A DNA stretch of 64,000 nt from Melampsora larici-populina 98AG31 (Eukaryota; Basidiomycota; Pucciniomycetes; Pucciniales; Melampsoraceae), in contig NW_006768829.1 in NCBI RefSeq assembly GCF_000204055.1, positions 173,663 to 237,662 of the forward strand. Direction: 5' to 3'. This document shows positions 1-12,987 of the stretch, one piece after another (within the stretch, counting starts at the first letter, position 1; every line of letters starts with the position of its first letter). The notes beneath the pieces were generated by a model, which saw only the letters and a program-made list of their open reading frames with translations, had not been told where the DNA came from and did no database searches. The translations under genes were made by a program, and so were the position numbers.

Positions 1-1151
1 CCAGCGAGTCACTAGCGCTAGCGAGGAGAAGTGACTCGTTGCAATCAAATCTAATTTATTCTTGCGGACCCCTTCGAATTGACAATGATGCAATTCCATT
101 TCATTTCCTTCTCACTTGACAAATTCCCACTCGCTCGTCCGAGAGGGAATTTGGACGAGGGACTTCGTTAAGTTCTACTTCTTTGTGCGATTAAGTTACT
201 TAGCTTCATCTCAGAGTTTTCTTTATGTAACGTGGAGGCCATTTGATTATTATATGTAGAGGTATGCTCTCGAGGTATGAAAGTGGAGATTCAATGAATA
301 GTATTTTAATGTAAGATTGAGATCCTGACGTACGAGATACCGTCTCTCCATACACCAACTACACCAAGTCAAATGATGACATCAAGTCTCTCATGTTCTC
401 TAACTTCCTAACGCTCATCCAAACATTCGGACTTTGGATTGGGTGGGATTCTTTTACGGAGCTCTCTTCTTCTTTAAGAGTCAAGACCCTCTTGAGGAAT
501 CTCGACTTCCCGATTTGGACGCATTCATACACGCAGTTGTGTACCATTTCAATTTGTCATCAGCATATCATAAAGTCCACAATCCACATTTCCTCTGTAC
601 CCTGAGTGTCAATAAAGACTCGGCCTTTTGCATAGACCCTGAGCTGCTTCATCACCACGACATTCGCAAATACAACGCTTGCTACAAATCACATCGGCAT
701 AGGAGCCCGTCCCTCAATTTGGCGACTCATTGGTAAGGTTTTCCGTTTGCACAGTCCTCAACTGGATGATAAAATCTCTTGCACTTTGTCTGCTCTCTAT
801 TTCTTAAATATATATAGTAGTCCAGTCAATTCGTCTTCACAAAGCCCCATCAGACAATCCCTATACCAATACTTTCATTTATATATAGCTTACTTACCTT
901 CATTTTTATATTTTTCGTGTCAGTCTACCATTTAAAAACATAATCACCAAACCACCACATACCAGCCCTCTAACTATCACTCCGGTCACCTGCCCGTGAA
1001 GGACAATCTACCAATCTCCTAACCTTCGTTGTATCAAATTAATACCCAAAATCAGTTCCCCCTTTGTCTCCAGTAAAATAAAGAATTACTATACTACATC
1101 TGTCTCGCTATCTACGTTTTAAAGAGGAAATCACATACTAAGAAACCCAGA
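1..1151. other. Gene-free 5' flank of the aquaporin gene
   Basis: I recognise no gene here. Open frames of 60-100 codons exist on both strands but match no family I know and have no convincing splice partners. A 9-bp inverted repeat (CGAGTCACT ... AGTGACTCG, about 5-39) could form a hairpin at the window edge. The last few hundred bases are AT- and pyrimidine-rich and probably contain the promoter and 5' leader of the downstream aquaporin. Confidence 0.5.
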
Positions 1152-3105
1152 ATGCCATCCGAGAAAGGCATAAATCTTGACGCGTTTTTGCTTCAACTGA
1201 AACGTACGTTCATACCTCCTTTTGGATCATATATTTCCAGCTCCAGCTCACTATCATCAATACGTATATACAAAAAACAGGCGATGTTGTTGCAGCTTGC
1301 ATCGAGTTCCTTGGTAAGCTTCAAATTTGTCTTCTCATCTCTTCACTAAAATCAGGTTTCTAACATGATATTTGTTTCAGGAACTATGCTTTTCTTGTTG
1401 ATGGGCTTAGGGGGAATCCAAGCTGCTGCCGTGTCCAATCAAGCATCTCTCAAGGCAGCTGCAACAAACACTGGAACTGCAGTTAACACTGTCGCCAGTA
1501 TTGAACAACTTTTATATATTTCCACAAGGTTTGTTATCATTTTTGTTGCATTGTGAAAAAATCAAATTGCTAATATGATGTTGCATCATTAATCAGTATG
1601 GGATTGTCTTTGTTGGCTGCTGCCTGGACTTTCTTTCGAGTCAGTGGAAGTGTTTTCAACCCTAATGTCGCCATTGCATTACTTCTGACCGGCGCTCTGA
1701 AACCAATGTAAGTCATCGCTAGTCTCAGTCTGTCTAAACCGATAAAGTCTCACCGTTTGCTTCACGATTCAGGCGATTTGTCCTGTATGTAATCGCTGAG
1801 GTATGTTCCTTGGATTCCATGTCCCTGCCTCTGGCGAGACAGTTAATGATGATGGTGTTCTGCCACAGATTTTGGGTGCAATCGCAGCTTCCGCTCTATT
1901 ACACGCTTGTCTACCTGGACCTCTTGCCGTGGGATGTGCGCTAGGTGTCCATACTACACCTTTTCAAGGATTCCTCATTGAGGCCTTTCTTACGTGCACG
2001 CTCACATTGACTGTACTACTTGGTAAGTCATCATGACATCTTTTTCAAAGCCTTTGATCTCAATTTAACATGCTGTGTCTTTCAAAGTCGCCGTCGAAAA
2101 GCATAGGTCAACTCCATTTGCACCTGTAGCTATTGGCTTGGTTCTCTTTGCTTCTCACTTGCTTGGAGTCGTCTTCACCGGAGCCGCTGTAAGTAGAGAC
2201 TTACATTCACTCCTTCATATCGCACACACTAATTTGAATTCCTTCAGATGAACTCCGCTCGTGCCTTTGGACCTTCTGTGGTACGCGCCAATATACGCTT
2301 CATAAATTTCACCGCACGAAACTGACATCTTGCTTTGCACCTTGCTTTGACACATTTCAGATTACTGGTTTTAACAAAGAACATTGGAGTATGTGTCACC
2401 GGAGTCTTCAATCAACCGCACCTGTTTCTAACCATTCCCTGCTTTGGTTTGATCTATAGTTTACTGGATCGGCCCATCCGTTGGTGCAGTCCTCGCGACT
2501 ATGATCTATGTTTTGTAAGCGTTACATTTTGTACTTGAGAACGAGTAGTAGCTAACCGCTTATGGCTTTCAATCCACATCACTTCTCATAGCTTAAAGAG
2601 TGTGGACTACTATGCATTAACACCCAAGCAAGATTCAGATGACATCGACGATTCTCCCGATCTCGGTGGGATTGAGGTCAAGATGCGCCGTCGACACCAC
2701 GGCCTCGATGAATCTACTCGAAGTAGAGAGAAGGAAGAAGAGCCAGCTCACAGAGCTCCTCAAAACCCTCTGCATCCATCTTTTGAAGTCTACCGAGCAC
2801 AACCAGCCGAATCCGTTCACCCTCTTCCCTATGGGCAAGGTCCTATGAGCCCCACAATTTATGCTCCTAGTCATGTAGGTGTTCCAGTCATGCGTCAACC
2901 CGTCCCACCATTCAAAAACCTAGGAGCTTTGATCGCCATGCCAGGTGGTATGGCAATGGGTATGGGTGGGGCAGGAGCGAGAGAAGCGCTGGTCAGATCT
3001 TCTTCACCTCCCCCTCAAACTACGGAAGAGCATGATCTCGAACAAGGTTCCGAGGAAAGGCCAATGTCCCCCATTAATAGCCCGACCACAACTCGTTACA
3101 TTTGA
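1152..3105 (+). CDS. Aquaporin (MIP family channel), 11 exons, 418 aa
   Basis: A membrane channel for water or small solutes. Exons: 1152-1203, 1281-1313, 1381-1528, 1597-1707, 1773-1800, 1869-2022, 2088-2188, 2248-2280, 2361-2388, 2460-2514 and 2592-3105. All introns are GT-AG and the exons sum to 1257 nt, closing in frame. The six-helix MIP fold is visible, but both pore boxes deviate: loop B reads FNPNVAIA (residues 99-101 are NPN instead of NPA) and loop E reads MNSARAFGPS (211-213 are NSA instead of NPA). The conserved Arg after the second box and the GPS motif are kept. Residues from about 250 to 418 form a long hydrophilic, Pro- and Met/Gly-rich cytosolic tail carried by the last exon. 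The family call is firm; whether it transports water or glycerol cannot be read. The first ATG that gives an in-frame exon 1 was chosen; only 17 residues precede the first intron. Confidence 0.93.
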
Positions 3106-3572
3106 TGATGATTTCTTTCTACATCCTAGGACATTTGTCATTCATTTGCATGGCATATTGTTTAAACGAGAGAAAACACATCGAGTTTTCAAAAAAAAAA
3201 ACCTCGACTTTTTTGCATTTATCTTATCTTCTGAAGTTGATTGTATCCCTCAATCTCAACAGTTATGATCCTCATGTTGTACGGCTACCATCTTTTCAAC
3301 TATTTACGTTTTGACGAAATCATGTGAATTATAATTCATGCTTTGCTTCTTGGCCTGTTAACACATCAGTATGCAAAGCTTTCATAAGCCCGACCACTTT
3401 TTTCTATACATTTGTGAATATTTTGTGTGGCCTTGTAATGAATCATTGGAAATAAAGTCTTTTTTACTGCCGAGATTGACGATTCACCGTCGACAAATTG
3501 AAACCTCAATACGCCTGATATTGTGCCACTTCATAGACTTTGCCAATCAAGAGTATTGATCAATTGAGACTT
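3106..3572. other. Convergent intergenic region with likely 3' ends
   Basis: The interval lies between the ends of the convergent aquaporin and Mdm35-like genes. It is AT-rich, has an A11 run near 3190 and an AATAAA hexamer at 3451-3456 that could serve the aquaporin mRNA. No gene is seen. Confidence 0.45.
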
Positions 3573-4013
3573 TTAACGTCCAGTACTAGTCTCGATATCA
3601 TTGTAAGACTTCAAAGGATCTTCCTGCCGAGCCGCATCTAAGAGAGGCTTAAGTTGTCGACTTTCAATGGCTTTCTAAATCTCCAGGAAAGGTCATAAAA
3701 CATAAATTTTGAAAAGATTCAGGACAAATTAAAGAAAGAGAGAATCAGATAAAGAGAAACAGATTCTAACATTTAAGCAAGTCTGATAAGCTGTCCATTG
3801 TTGACCACACTCGATTTCATACTCTCGTTTCATCTTAAGCATTCCTTCTTCACGTCCGTTAGTTTTGGGTACTTGATTAGATAGTTGAAGATATCTTTCA
3901 AACCATCGATTGAAGCAACCATCGTAAGATTTTTTTAGTGGTGTACATTCTGGTTCTAGAGAATCCATGAGAGTATCGATCTTGAGTGGATAATTTGTTT
4001 TGGATGAACTCAT
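3573..4013 (-). CDS. MDM35: Mdm35/TRIAP1-like twin CX9C protein, 2 exons, 114 aa
   Basis: A small intermembrane-space protein. In yeast Mdm35 partners Ups1/Ups2 and carries phospholipids between mitochondrial membranes. Exon 1 is 4013-3771 and exon 2 is 3674-3573, with a 96-nt phase-0 intron. The two CX9C motifs are intact: C23-C33 (in ECTPLKKSYDGC) and C69-C79 (in ECGQQWTAYQTC), giving the helix-turn-helix held by two disulfides. The downstream KAIESRQLKPLLDAARQE segment also resembles the family and supports the splice. An in-frame ATG five codons upstream (4028) is an alternative start; 4013 was preferred because it gives a short family-like N terminus. It is imported without a presequence in the family (Mia40 pathway), consistent with the lack of one here. 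Confidence 0.9.
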
Positions 4014-5085
4014 TCGAGATCGTCTCACTCATGCCAAATTTCATTACCCGATCCTATGGTACCCGACTTGGTCTCGGGGCCAACATAGACGACAGTCGGA
4101 ATTGGCCCGTTCAGTTTATCGTTGTGTGATGGGTATTTTAACGGATTGGTCACTGGTGAGCTTCTTGTGATTTCTCTGACTTAAGCATTCTTGTACATAT
4201 CTGAAGTTTGTATCACAGTCCAAATGTTGAGATGTCCTTTGCAAAAACAACCATCTCTTTCTTCAGACAGGTTTGCTTGAACCAGTGCCAAATATGTGAT
4301 GTCTTAGCTAAAAGTAAAACTTGAACCTGATTCTAGGAATTTTGGTGAACTGCCTTGACACTTGCAGGTCTGAAATCTTTGATGGGGCTATTATATGCTA
4401 ATCTTTTGAATACTTTCAATAGTCTTGACTTTTGTTTTCCCTGGTGGGAATACTTTGATGGGAATGCTTTGATCATTTGTTGAGAGCACCCAAAGTCTTC
4501 AAGATCTTTCAGAAGATGTCATGTTAAATTCACTGGAAGAAACAGAGCCAAACCTTTCTTGTGCGAATCATGATCAAATCATGCGCCAAACTTCTCATGC
4601 TCTGATTACTACCAATTCTACCCTAATATATACATCATATCATTTTTTGGTACCGACAAGTTTAAATGTAATGGTAGAATTTAAACATTTGTTTGTGATA
4701 AATTGATATTCTTTACTTGACCCAACCTTTCTGCATAAATGAATTTACCAAACTGATGATCCATTGTTTCTATAGATACCCACAAATCCCCAAGATATTT
4801 ACCAAAGTAACATGCATTAGATTATAGATTACAACTTAATAATCTTGTATAAACGACACAGCACAATTCCTAGATACAAATTTTATGACTTGTTGAAACC
4901 AAAGATTCACAAAAATATAATGAGGTAAGAAATCATATACGTATGCAAAACCAAATGCTAAATCAATGAGATGAACTATAACTCTTCAGACCAACAACCC
5001 AGGAATAAATATTACCCGATCCTACAAATGTCCTTTCTAAAACGATGTCAATAGGTAAAGAAGAAGAATCTAACTAAAAGGTACT
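4014..5085. other. Gene-free interval
   Basis: This should contain the Mdm35 promoter (right of 4013) and the exchanger 3' end. It is AT-rich. Short open frames such as 4521-4706 look random in composition and match nothing I recognise. I see no repeat structure. Confidence 0.4.
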
Positions 5086-8035
5086 TTAATCAGTAGAAGT
5101 TCGAAGTTCAACCAATATGTTAATCGAGAAGATAACCAAATAACTAAAGATCAAAGTAAAACCCCATCTTCGATCGATTCGAAACCCATTTAATGGCACA
5201 AAGATCAAAGTAGCCGAAAGAATAAACAGTAATCCGATAGCGCTAACGATAAGTGTAAGTGGAAAATCAATGACATAAGGACCTTGACTTTCACTAATTC
5301 CGATTAAATAGGTTGAAGAGAGTCCAACTCCAAGAAGAAGATTGAGTAATGGGCTGAAAGTGACCACAAAAAGAAGTTGTTCAGATTAGATGGATATCAA
5401 GGTTTCAGTGAGAAGTATGCTGACCTTCCATAGCAAGCTGAGATTGCCATCACCTGAAATCCCATGCGACCCACTAAACATCGAGAACAATCGCGATTAG
5501 TAGCTCTTCATTGTCAAGGAACCAATTATTGATTCGATTAGATCAGATACATACTCGTTAAATTTGAAATTAAGTCAGTCAAAGAGTTTCCAATAGCAAA
5601 AATCGTAAGACCGACAATAGCATTTGATAAGCCCAAAATTTTACCGATACATTCTAGCACTCCTGGAAATAGAGATTGGGTCAGTGTGAAGCAATATCTC
5701 GATGGAAGTATCCATTATTGACTGACCTACAACTTCATTGATGATAGTAGAGATCCAAGCGATCGAGACCGCAAATCCCACCATTGCCAAGCACATATAC
5801 ATTCCACGCCATCTATCACCTATCAGCCCAAACAAAGTCCCGCTCAGCAAACCAATAATACCGGCACCTCCCATATAAATTTGATAGTCTTTTTCCGTTT
5901 GATTTTCTGGCCAAAATACAATCACACAAAATATAGGTGCAATGATCACCTGAACCACTCTCAAGAATTTCATAATTTGTTCTTCTCCTAATTTCACGTC
6001 TTCCATAAGTTCCTCTGTGCTACGTCTTGATTTGATACTATCAGCTGTTGTGATTTGGATACGCGGAACCTGTCCAACTCTATTCTCTTCGTCTCCTAGC
6101 TCGCCTATCGCACCTTCACCTATCATGCTAATTTGCACATCTTCATTTGCTTCGGTTTGATCTGTACGTACCACTGGTAAAGTCAAGTTAAAAAGAATTA
6201 CAGCCGGTAAGGAAGAGACTCCGACTATCTTGGCTAATAGACTTTTTTCCCAAAAATTTTCTGTCATTGGAAACATGATCTTGAATATTCTTCGAGTAAT
6301 TGTTTTCATACGAATTTCACTTTGAGAGGCTCTTGGTAGTTCAGAGTCAAAAGAGTTACTTCTCATGACGTCTTGTTTTACAATTGGTGCACCCAAGGCT
6401 GGATCAGTCTCGTTTGTGATTTGACTCCTTGTCGGAGAAGTCAAGTGATCCAAGGTCGCGTTACATGAGATATCGGAGTGAGCGGAAGATGGTTCAGGAT
6501 TCGTGGCTTCCCTCCTTGTGTTCGGTAGCGAGCGTTGTGAAGGACAAGACTGGTTCAAGCTGTAATTGAAAAAATCGATAGGTGTGCTATGTGAAGGACA
6601 ATCTGTAGGACTTGAAGGGGTCGAGTGAATAGATCGAGATATAGCCACTCGATCAAAATCCATTTCTCCAAGCGAACGACTACCACGCCGTCTTGGAAGA
6701 AATCCAGTGTCGGGTTGAGAAGGTATCTTTTTCAACTCGCTGAGCATCTCGTGGTATTCGATAGCACTCAAAAAGCTAGGTCGATGGACTGGTGGACGAA
6801 TGGTAAATTGTTGAGATGATCTTGTGCCTACGTGACAAGGCATGACCTCTAAATCTTGATGAGGTTCACACTTCAATGGTCGACTTGAGGAACACCGTAG
6901 AGCCTTCGAACCATCACTTGTCGACTCCAATGATAGATGTAGATGAGCTACATCACCAACTTGATCTTTCGGTCCGGCGGGATCTCGGAGCTGACCGTTC
7001 ACCTCTTCCAATGGAGTCTGAGAGGAACTGGTTGGGTGGATATCTTGACTAGCTGAGGTTTTTATAAATAAAGCCAAACCAAAGAACTCAGAAAAAATCA
7101 CTTTACACATGAATAAAGCACTCACCAGCCAATTGAACTGAGAGGCCATTGTCTTCCCTAACTTTCTTGCTATCGAGGGTGTCATTGGGATTGATAGAAA
7201 ATACGAACCTATCAGAAGAGCAAATCTCTTGACCAGTCTGGCAGCTTCCAATCACAACAACAACAACGTATATGAGATACAGAAGTATCAATCCAGATGC
7301 TTCCCAAAGGTGGATTATCCCATCCATCATGATGAAGAGGCTATAGCCTGCTGCTACCCCCAAGAACGAAACATCGCGTAGAAAACTTCGAGCAGGGACC
7401 TGGAAAGGTCGAATAAAAGGTATAGAGCCTGCCACTATAGTTACAATGAAGAGAGTAGCTCCCAATAACTCTCCCAGAGCTAATGATCCTGTACCAGCCC
7501 TCATAGCGGTGAAAGTTGAAAACACATCGGGAGAGCCATTGCCGAACCCAAGAAATGCTATCAAAAGGTGAGACTCAAAGTAAGCACATATTCAATGTAA
7601 TCAGATCAACAGGATGGGAGATGTTATGAATGACTAACTAACGCCAGCCACACTCTCACTCAAGCCTAGCCCACTGGCAATGGTAGACAGATTATGACAA
7701 AAGTAGTCCCCTGCTACGATAGACCCACAGCCAAAAAGGATCAATAACCAGATCAAAAGTCCGACCAATCCAAAAAGTTTAAGTGGATCAGGGATCCGAT
7801 TGTAGATTGAAAGGTAAGCGATCCGGCCAGGTACATGACCATGTATATCATGATCAATATCGAGATAGCTGTTGGTGGTTACTGATTGTTGAAAGAAGAT
7901 AGAATATGAAGGTGTGTAAGACGAGTGGAGGCGGTGGATCCCGTAGAGGAAAAGGGCTAGGGTGACAATCGACACTGCCACGAATGAAGTTGTTGAGGCC
8001 CTCAACTGAGCCATGTATAATTGCCGGGGTATCAA
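5086..8035 (-). CDS. Cation/Ca2+ exchanger (NCX superfamily, CCX/NCLX type), 6 exons, 859 aa
   Basis: An antiporter that moves Ca2+ (or K+/Na+) across an organellar or vacuolar membrane. Exons on the minus strand: 8035-7639, 7557-7126, 7052-5727, 5662-5555, 5473-5425 and 5353-5086, with introns of 64-83 nt and phases that close exactly (2580 nt). The N-terminal half ends in the alpha-1 repeat (FLGFGNGSPDVFSTF, about residues 134-148). The C-terminal half has the alpha-2 repeat with FAIGNSLTDLISN (about 740-752) followed by SPLLNLLLGVGLS, the usual CCX pattern. Between the halves lies a Ser-rich hydrophilic loop of about 370 residues, typical for regulation but poorly conserved. A hydrophobic segment near residues 13-30 may be a signal or first helix. 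A second Met at codon 8 is an alternative start. Family assignment is firm; organelle and ion preference are not visible. Confidence 0.92.
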
Positions 8036-9373
8036 AAGCTACTGGGTTGACGAAGCTGAGCCGAGCCGAGCCGTGTATGATGAGCGGTACCGTTCGATCA
8101 CCGCTGGTGTGAATCTTGAGTGATCGTAACGATGAATTGGATATATGTATAGCCAAGAGCGGACTCCCAGAGAGTAAAATGAGGTTTACTTTACATGCAA
8201 TCAATGTTTCTAAAAACCTATCGATAGGTGAGAAGGCATCCAAAGTTCTATGATGGAAACTAAAAGGGGCAAATCAGAATAGCAGAATTATGAGTAAATC
8301 AAAGGTTTAGATTGATTTACAATGCAAGAGCCAGATGGGCTTGATCGATGAGAGAAGTATGGACGAGGTTGTTTGTTTTTTAAACTCCTAAGCTAATCGA
8401 AGATCAGTTTAGAGAAGAGGAGACTAAAGTGCAAGTTTTAGGGAAGGTGGAGGTCAAGAAAGAGAATCAGATTTGAAACGCCCAGTGGCTATGACTGATG
8501 AGATTGGACCTTGGTTTTTAGTTCACCCTTCTGCTTATAACATGTCACCCTTTGAACCGAAAGCTACCGAAAGCGATGACGAATGATGTAAGAAACTGAT
8601 CATAACTCTATCGCTTTCCAATGATTTCAATTTTCACTAAGAAGGGTGTATATTTGGTGTCACTGGGTGTGAGGTCTTTCATTCCACTCCTTGTATTGAT
8701 TCCGCTCAAGATAACTCAATCTTCAAAAGATTGATCAAATTTGCCCGCAAACCTCCAGCAAATTGGCGGGGACTCTGACCTGTGACTGTGAATAACTATG
8801 ATCATCCACCAATCACTTCACCTTCACTTCACATGCTAACAACGAACCAAACAACAACCTGCTCAAATTTCAACAGTTGACTGATCTCTTCCCTTGCATG
8901 CCCTGGGCCTGCGTCCATCAAGCCTTTCATTTAAGGAAAGCTTAAATTGGATTAACCAGTTTTACCCCTTTTTGAAACAGCCTCCTTGGGAAACCTAGAG
9001 TGTACCGTGAACAATCTGGAAATATTCTAGAAAAAAACTATGGCATCCTGGTGACATTTATCAGACATAAACAACCCCATCCAGGATCTTAAATAATATT
9101 AAGTTGGCCCTCATCACATGTGTGATGTCATACCTTTGTTCAGTTCCATGCCAATTGCAAACCCAAATCCCACAATTTAAAGAATTTGAAGAATTTAACC
9201 TGTGAGCCTGAACAATGAGCTATATTTATTTGTCTAATGAAGACCTGGATTTTGACGGCTCTTAATTAGAACTGAAGCTTATTTCTCAAATTGGACACTT
9301 CCTAAGTGACAGACTTGATCCAGCATGAGGGATGCCAGGAGCAATATGTCTCACATCTGTTGCAATATTCGAG
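8036..9373. other. Upstream region of the exchanger, no gene
   Basis: No coding sequence recognised. The frame 8243-7854 (minus) is an out-of-frame shadow of exchanger exon 1 and its leader. The remainder is AT-rich intergenic DNA before a small inverted-repeat element. Confidence 0.4.
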
Positions 9374-9874
9374 TACAGTGGGATTCCTTTTTAAGCATTG
9401 CCTTTACAAGCATATTTTTTGATAAGCATCAAAAATGATGTGACCATTTTTGGTGGGCAGTAAATTTGGATTTATAAGCATTTTAAGCATATGCTTCAGG
9501 TTTTGACTGATATGCTTGTATAATTTCATGTGAAGCATGAAAAAAGAAGCATAACATGATTCTTTCACGTGTTTATGCTTCTATGTGATGCAAGAAAGGA
9601 GAAGAAAGGTAGGTGAAGTGGAGTAAATTAGGCTGCATTGAGTAGAAAAGCGAAGATCAATTGAAAAACTGTCTGTCAATTTTTGCTTCTAGGTTTCTGT
9701 AGTACATATTTTTCAATAGTTGCAAGTGCCAAGCCTGACATTCAAGCATAGCATAATTTTGAGCATGTTTTATGCTCCTATAGGCTATTAGGTCTGTTCC
9801 GATAAGAAGCATTTTTTATATTAGCATGGGATTTGATGCAACCATCACCATGCTTATAAAGGAATCTCACTGTA
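9374..9874. mobile_element. Tc1/mariner-like MITE, 497 bp, TA target duplication
   Basis: The element runs from 9376 to 9872 and is bounded by TA on both sides (9374-9375, 9873-9874). Its ends are inverted repeats: left CAGTGGGATTCCTTTTTAAG, and the right end, read on the opposite strand, CAGTGAGATTCCTTTATAAG, extending into GCAT. It has no open reading frame of note and is rich in repeated AAGCAT/ATGCTT words. The TA duplication and the CAGTG start fit a non-autonomous Tc1/mariner element, but no related transposase is in the window. Confidence 0.8.
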
Positions 9875-10355
9875 TGTAGTACTTATGAGCTTGCTGTCAC
9901 TTAACTCACAAGAAATTTTTGGCCATTTTCAAACCAAAAAGGGATCAGTACAACCGGCAGTCATTAAGACATCATGTCAAAAACAAATGTCTAAATATAT
10001 GATTCAGCAAATGATACTAAAAATTTCTTGGGAATGCATTAAAATGTAAGATTATGATAAAAATGAATCACGTGATGAAAATACCCACAGCTGGGAACGT
10101 GTATTACAACCGATCAATGATTCAAGTAAAGAATGTCCTTTGAAGAGTGGGATGAGTAAAACGATTGTCAAGTTTAAGGCTATCTACATACATCAAATAA
10201 ATTAAACAAATATTGTACTTCAGAATTGAGAAAGATAACAAAAAAAAATTACTAAGACAGCATTTGACGTTGATACAAGTCAATGAGTTTCCAGTCACTA
10301 TGAATAATTTATGAGATAAGGAGATTATGAATGCAATGGATTGTGAAATTATATA
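9875..10355. other. Gene-free interval, 3' side of GH47 gene
   Basis: AT-rich sequence between the MITE and the GH47 stop codon. It probably holds the GH47 3' untranslated region. Nothing else is seen. Confidence 0.4.
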
Positions 10356-12987
10356 TCATGCTTGATTGTTAGAGCTGTCAGTTTGATTCGAGAGATTTGT
10401 TAAAGGTAGATCCTTGGATACTCTGATCTTGAAAGGATGGGCTTCGGTAGCTGAATCACGAGAAAAAATCATTAGCAATCAAATTATATTCAGGTACTTT
10501 TCACATATCAATGGAAGTTTGATAGCTACTTACTAAAGACCCATTCATCAAGGGAGAAATGACTCCTTGGGGAGAACATGAGGTAAAGATACTGAAGTAG
10601 AATGTCATGAAGCGTCAGATTGGTAATCACGCTTGGTCAATCAGATAAAAATAATAACCAATTACCTTGAAAGTTTCAGCTATGGTTGAAGAGGAATGTT
10701 AGCCAATATGATTTTCTGTTTTTCATGGGTAGAACATCACACGGAAACTTACCAAAAACAAATGATTCACTATGATTTAAAAGCGCAAAAAGTTGGAGGC
10801 ATTTATTAAGTTCACACTTGAGAAGAGCTTAAGAAAAAAATCAAACATACCTGCTGTCTATAGACCCCCATCCAGGCTGCTCGACGTTTCTGAGACCACG
10901 ATAACCGCCATCGACTTTACAATTTCTTTCAATAGCCTCAAAGATCAACCAGGCGCGCTCTTGCCATACAGGGTCACCGGTCAATCTCCACGCGTACCAC
11001 ATACTCTCCAATACTTCTGGTCGCATCACAAATTCTCCTTTCAACACCACGAGGGACTTGTCGTAAGAAAATTTCTAAAAAGGCAGGACTGATCAGGATA
11101 CACTTTTGATATGGATGGGATTGATAGCTCAACTTACATCGGGTCCAAGACCTGAACTCGTTGAGTTGTACGAATCATAACATGTCTCGGCTAGTTTTAG
11201 ACCTGTTGAGACATGATAGTTAGAACGATATCTTTCTGAAAGATGACCGGGCCTGTTTCCGTACCGAGTGCGAAAACATCATCTTTCTCCAAAAGTTTTC
11301 CACCTAGCATCCAGTTTCCAGCTGTGGAGCACACATAGAGATCAAAAGTGTGATGTCAGTTATTTTTCACAAAACGGGCGATAGATGGATTGATATGATC
11401 CTACGTGCAAAGCAAGCAAGGTGTGTCATGAAGTTTCTAGTGCCACCTCCATTTGCGGAATATTCTGTTAGATAAGGATGCTTGCGATCTTCAGACCATC
11501 TTAGAAGATGTTTTCGCGAAGATATGATAGCCTCTTGCCAATCTATACATTTGAAAGGGGATATCATCAAGTGTCAAGGGGAGTCTTCTTTATGAATACA
11601 CCAGCAGAGGGTAAAAAACTCACATCTAACGTAATCCACAGCCTGGTCCCCAATCAATTGCCAATATTTGACAGCGTACTGTAGAATAGGTCCGAATGCA
11701 GAAAACAATGAGCGCAAGATTTCCAACCCAAATGGTACCAAGCGCCAACCTCATAGAAACTATCGGAACTGCCGCCCCATCCTACATAATCTCCCTGAGG
11801 CAATCCATTGTAGAGATAGATGTTTTGTGCATGGAGACCTGGGAATACTTGGGGGTTACCTGATGCAGTCTTGATCAGTAGATATAATTATGGATGCCAA
11901 TCAGGTTAGGGTTGTCGTACTCATCAATGCACGACTTGTGCTATCCGCTGTGAATCGGTATGAGTCATTCCCAGTCCAATAAGAAAGTCTATCAAACTCC
12001 AAAGTTAAGGATCCTGCAGACATCCGACTTCATATCAGCTTCAAATTCGTTATTGAGTAAATAAGCTCAGGGAATCTAAGCTCAAAGCGGCTGACCAGCT
12101 TCAGCAAGAGTGGTATCATGATGTAAAACAGCATGATTATCGTCAACGGATACTGATGGGTGGGGTATTTTCGAGTTTCCACCCCATGCGACTCCCAACT
12201 CATTAGCGATGTCCACTGCTTTGTCTAAAAGTTCGGTGTGATTTGCGCCAGTAAGCTCGTACGTTGAGAGAATTCCACCAAGATACCTGATGTTAGTTTC
12301 AAAGACTGAAGTATGTTGACCGGGTACTCGCGATTTTGTAAAATCAGTGTGCACCGTGTGATTAATTGCAGCTTGCAAGTGCTCCTAAAATATGACCGTC
12401 AGCATGCTAACAATGATCTAGGCTATTGATTGTATTTTTAACAGTACTCACCTCAAGGTCCATCACAAACAATGTAGTCATAGAGTCTACAGTAGTGGCG
12501 CCCCATCCATTCCGGGGATCAGAGTGCCCGAGAGAGACAGGTCGGACTGATAAGATTCACACAAGATCAAAACATATTCGAGCTTTGCGCAACTGATTGA
12601 CAAAACATGGAACCCACTTTCGTCGTGTTCCCCTGCATAAGTAACAAAGTTTGCATACGCCAGTTGGAAGGAATCGCGAATTTGTTTCTGTCTCTGACGT
12701 GAAAGGTCACTTTGAGGCGGGCCCGGGGGCTGTAATGGTCTCGAAGTTTTGGTGGTACGTATGGCATTGTCATAGTTGATCGGCTGGCGAGGGATGCCGG
12801 TCCATGTGATCACTAAACACGCCGAAACCAAAAAACAAAGGCATGCTATCGCCCTCAGAATTAACCTTGTCGTCGCAAACTTCCGCTGAGATGGTGAAGT
12901 TTGTATGCAGTAAGCGTCTTGTGTTGGTGATGTCATCGACAGGGGTTCATATTTGATCGAAGTACTTCGAGCCATGTTGATTTGCAA
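10356..12987 (-). CDS. GH47 class I alpha-1,2-mannosidase, copy A, 14 exons, 559 aa
   Basis: A type II membrane enzyme of the ER/Golgi that trims alpha-1,2-mannose from N-glycans. Exons (minus): 12987-12618, 12546-12452, 12384-12096, 12013-11921, 11859-11750, 11678-11624, 11542-11405, 11321-11265, 11202-11138, 11074-10851, 10769-10753, 10679-10666, 10591-10534 and 10450-10356. The total of 1680 nt closes in frame. A signal anchor lies near residues 41-62. Catalytic-site residues known from the family are present: Glu184 in SVFETNIRYLGG, Asp315 in SSDSFYE, Glu444 in MRPEVLES, and the Ca2+-binding Thr530 in TTEAHP. The two conserved cysteines sit in ACFAPGNW and TCYDSYNS. Exons 11 and 12 are only 17 and 14 nt. 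A second Met (12975) is an alternative start. It pairs with the copy at 26282-28765. Confidence 0.95.

Noticed and set aside
434..736. Open frame of 100 codons upstream of the aquaporin
   Set aside because: No recognisable family, no splice partners, overlapping frames in other phases; likely chance.
7854..8243. Open frame of 129 codons overlapping exchanger exon 1
   Set aside because: It lies in a different phase from the exchanger exon, whose translation carries the family motif and splices in frame.
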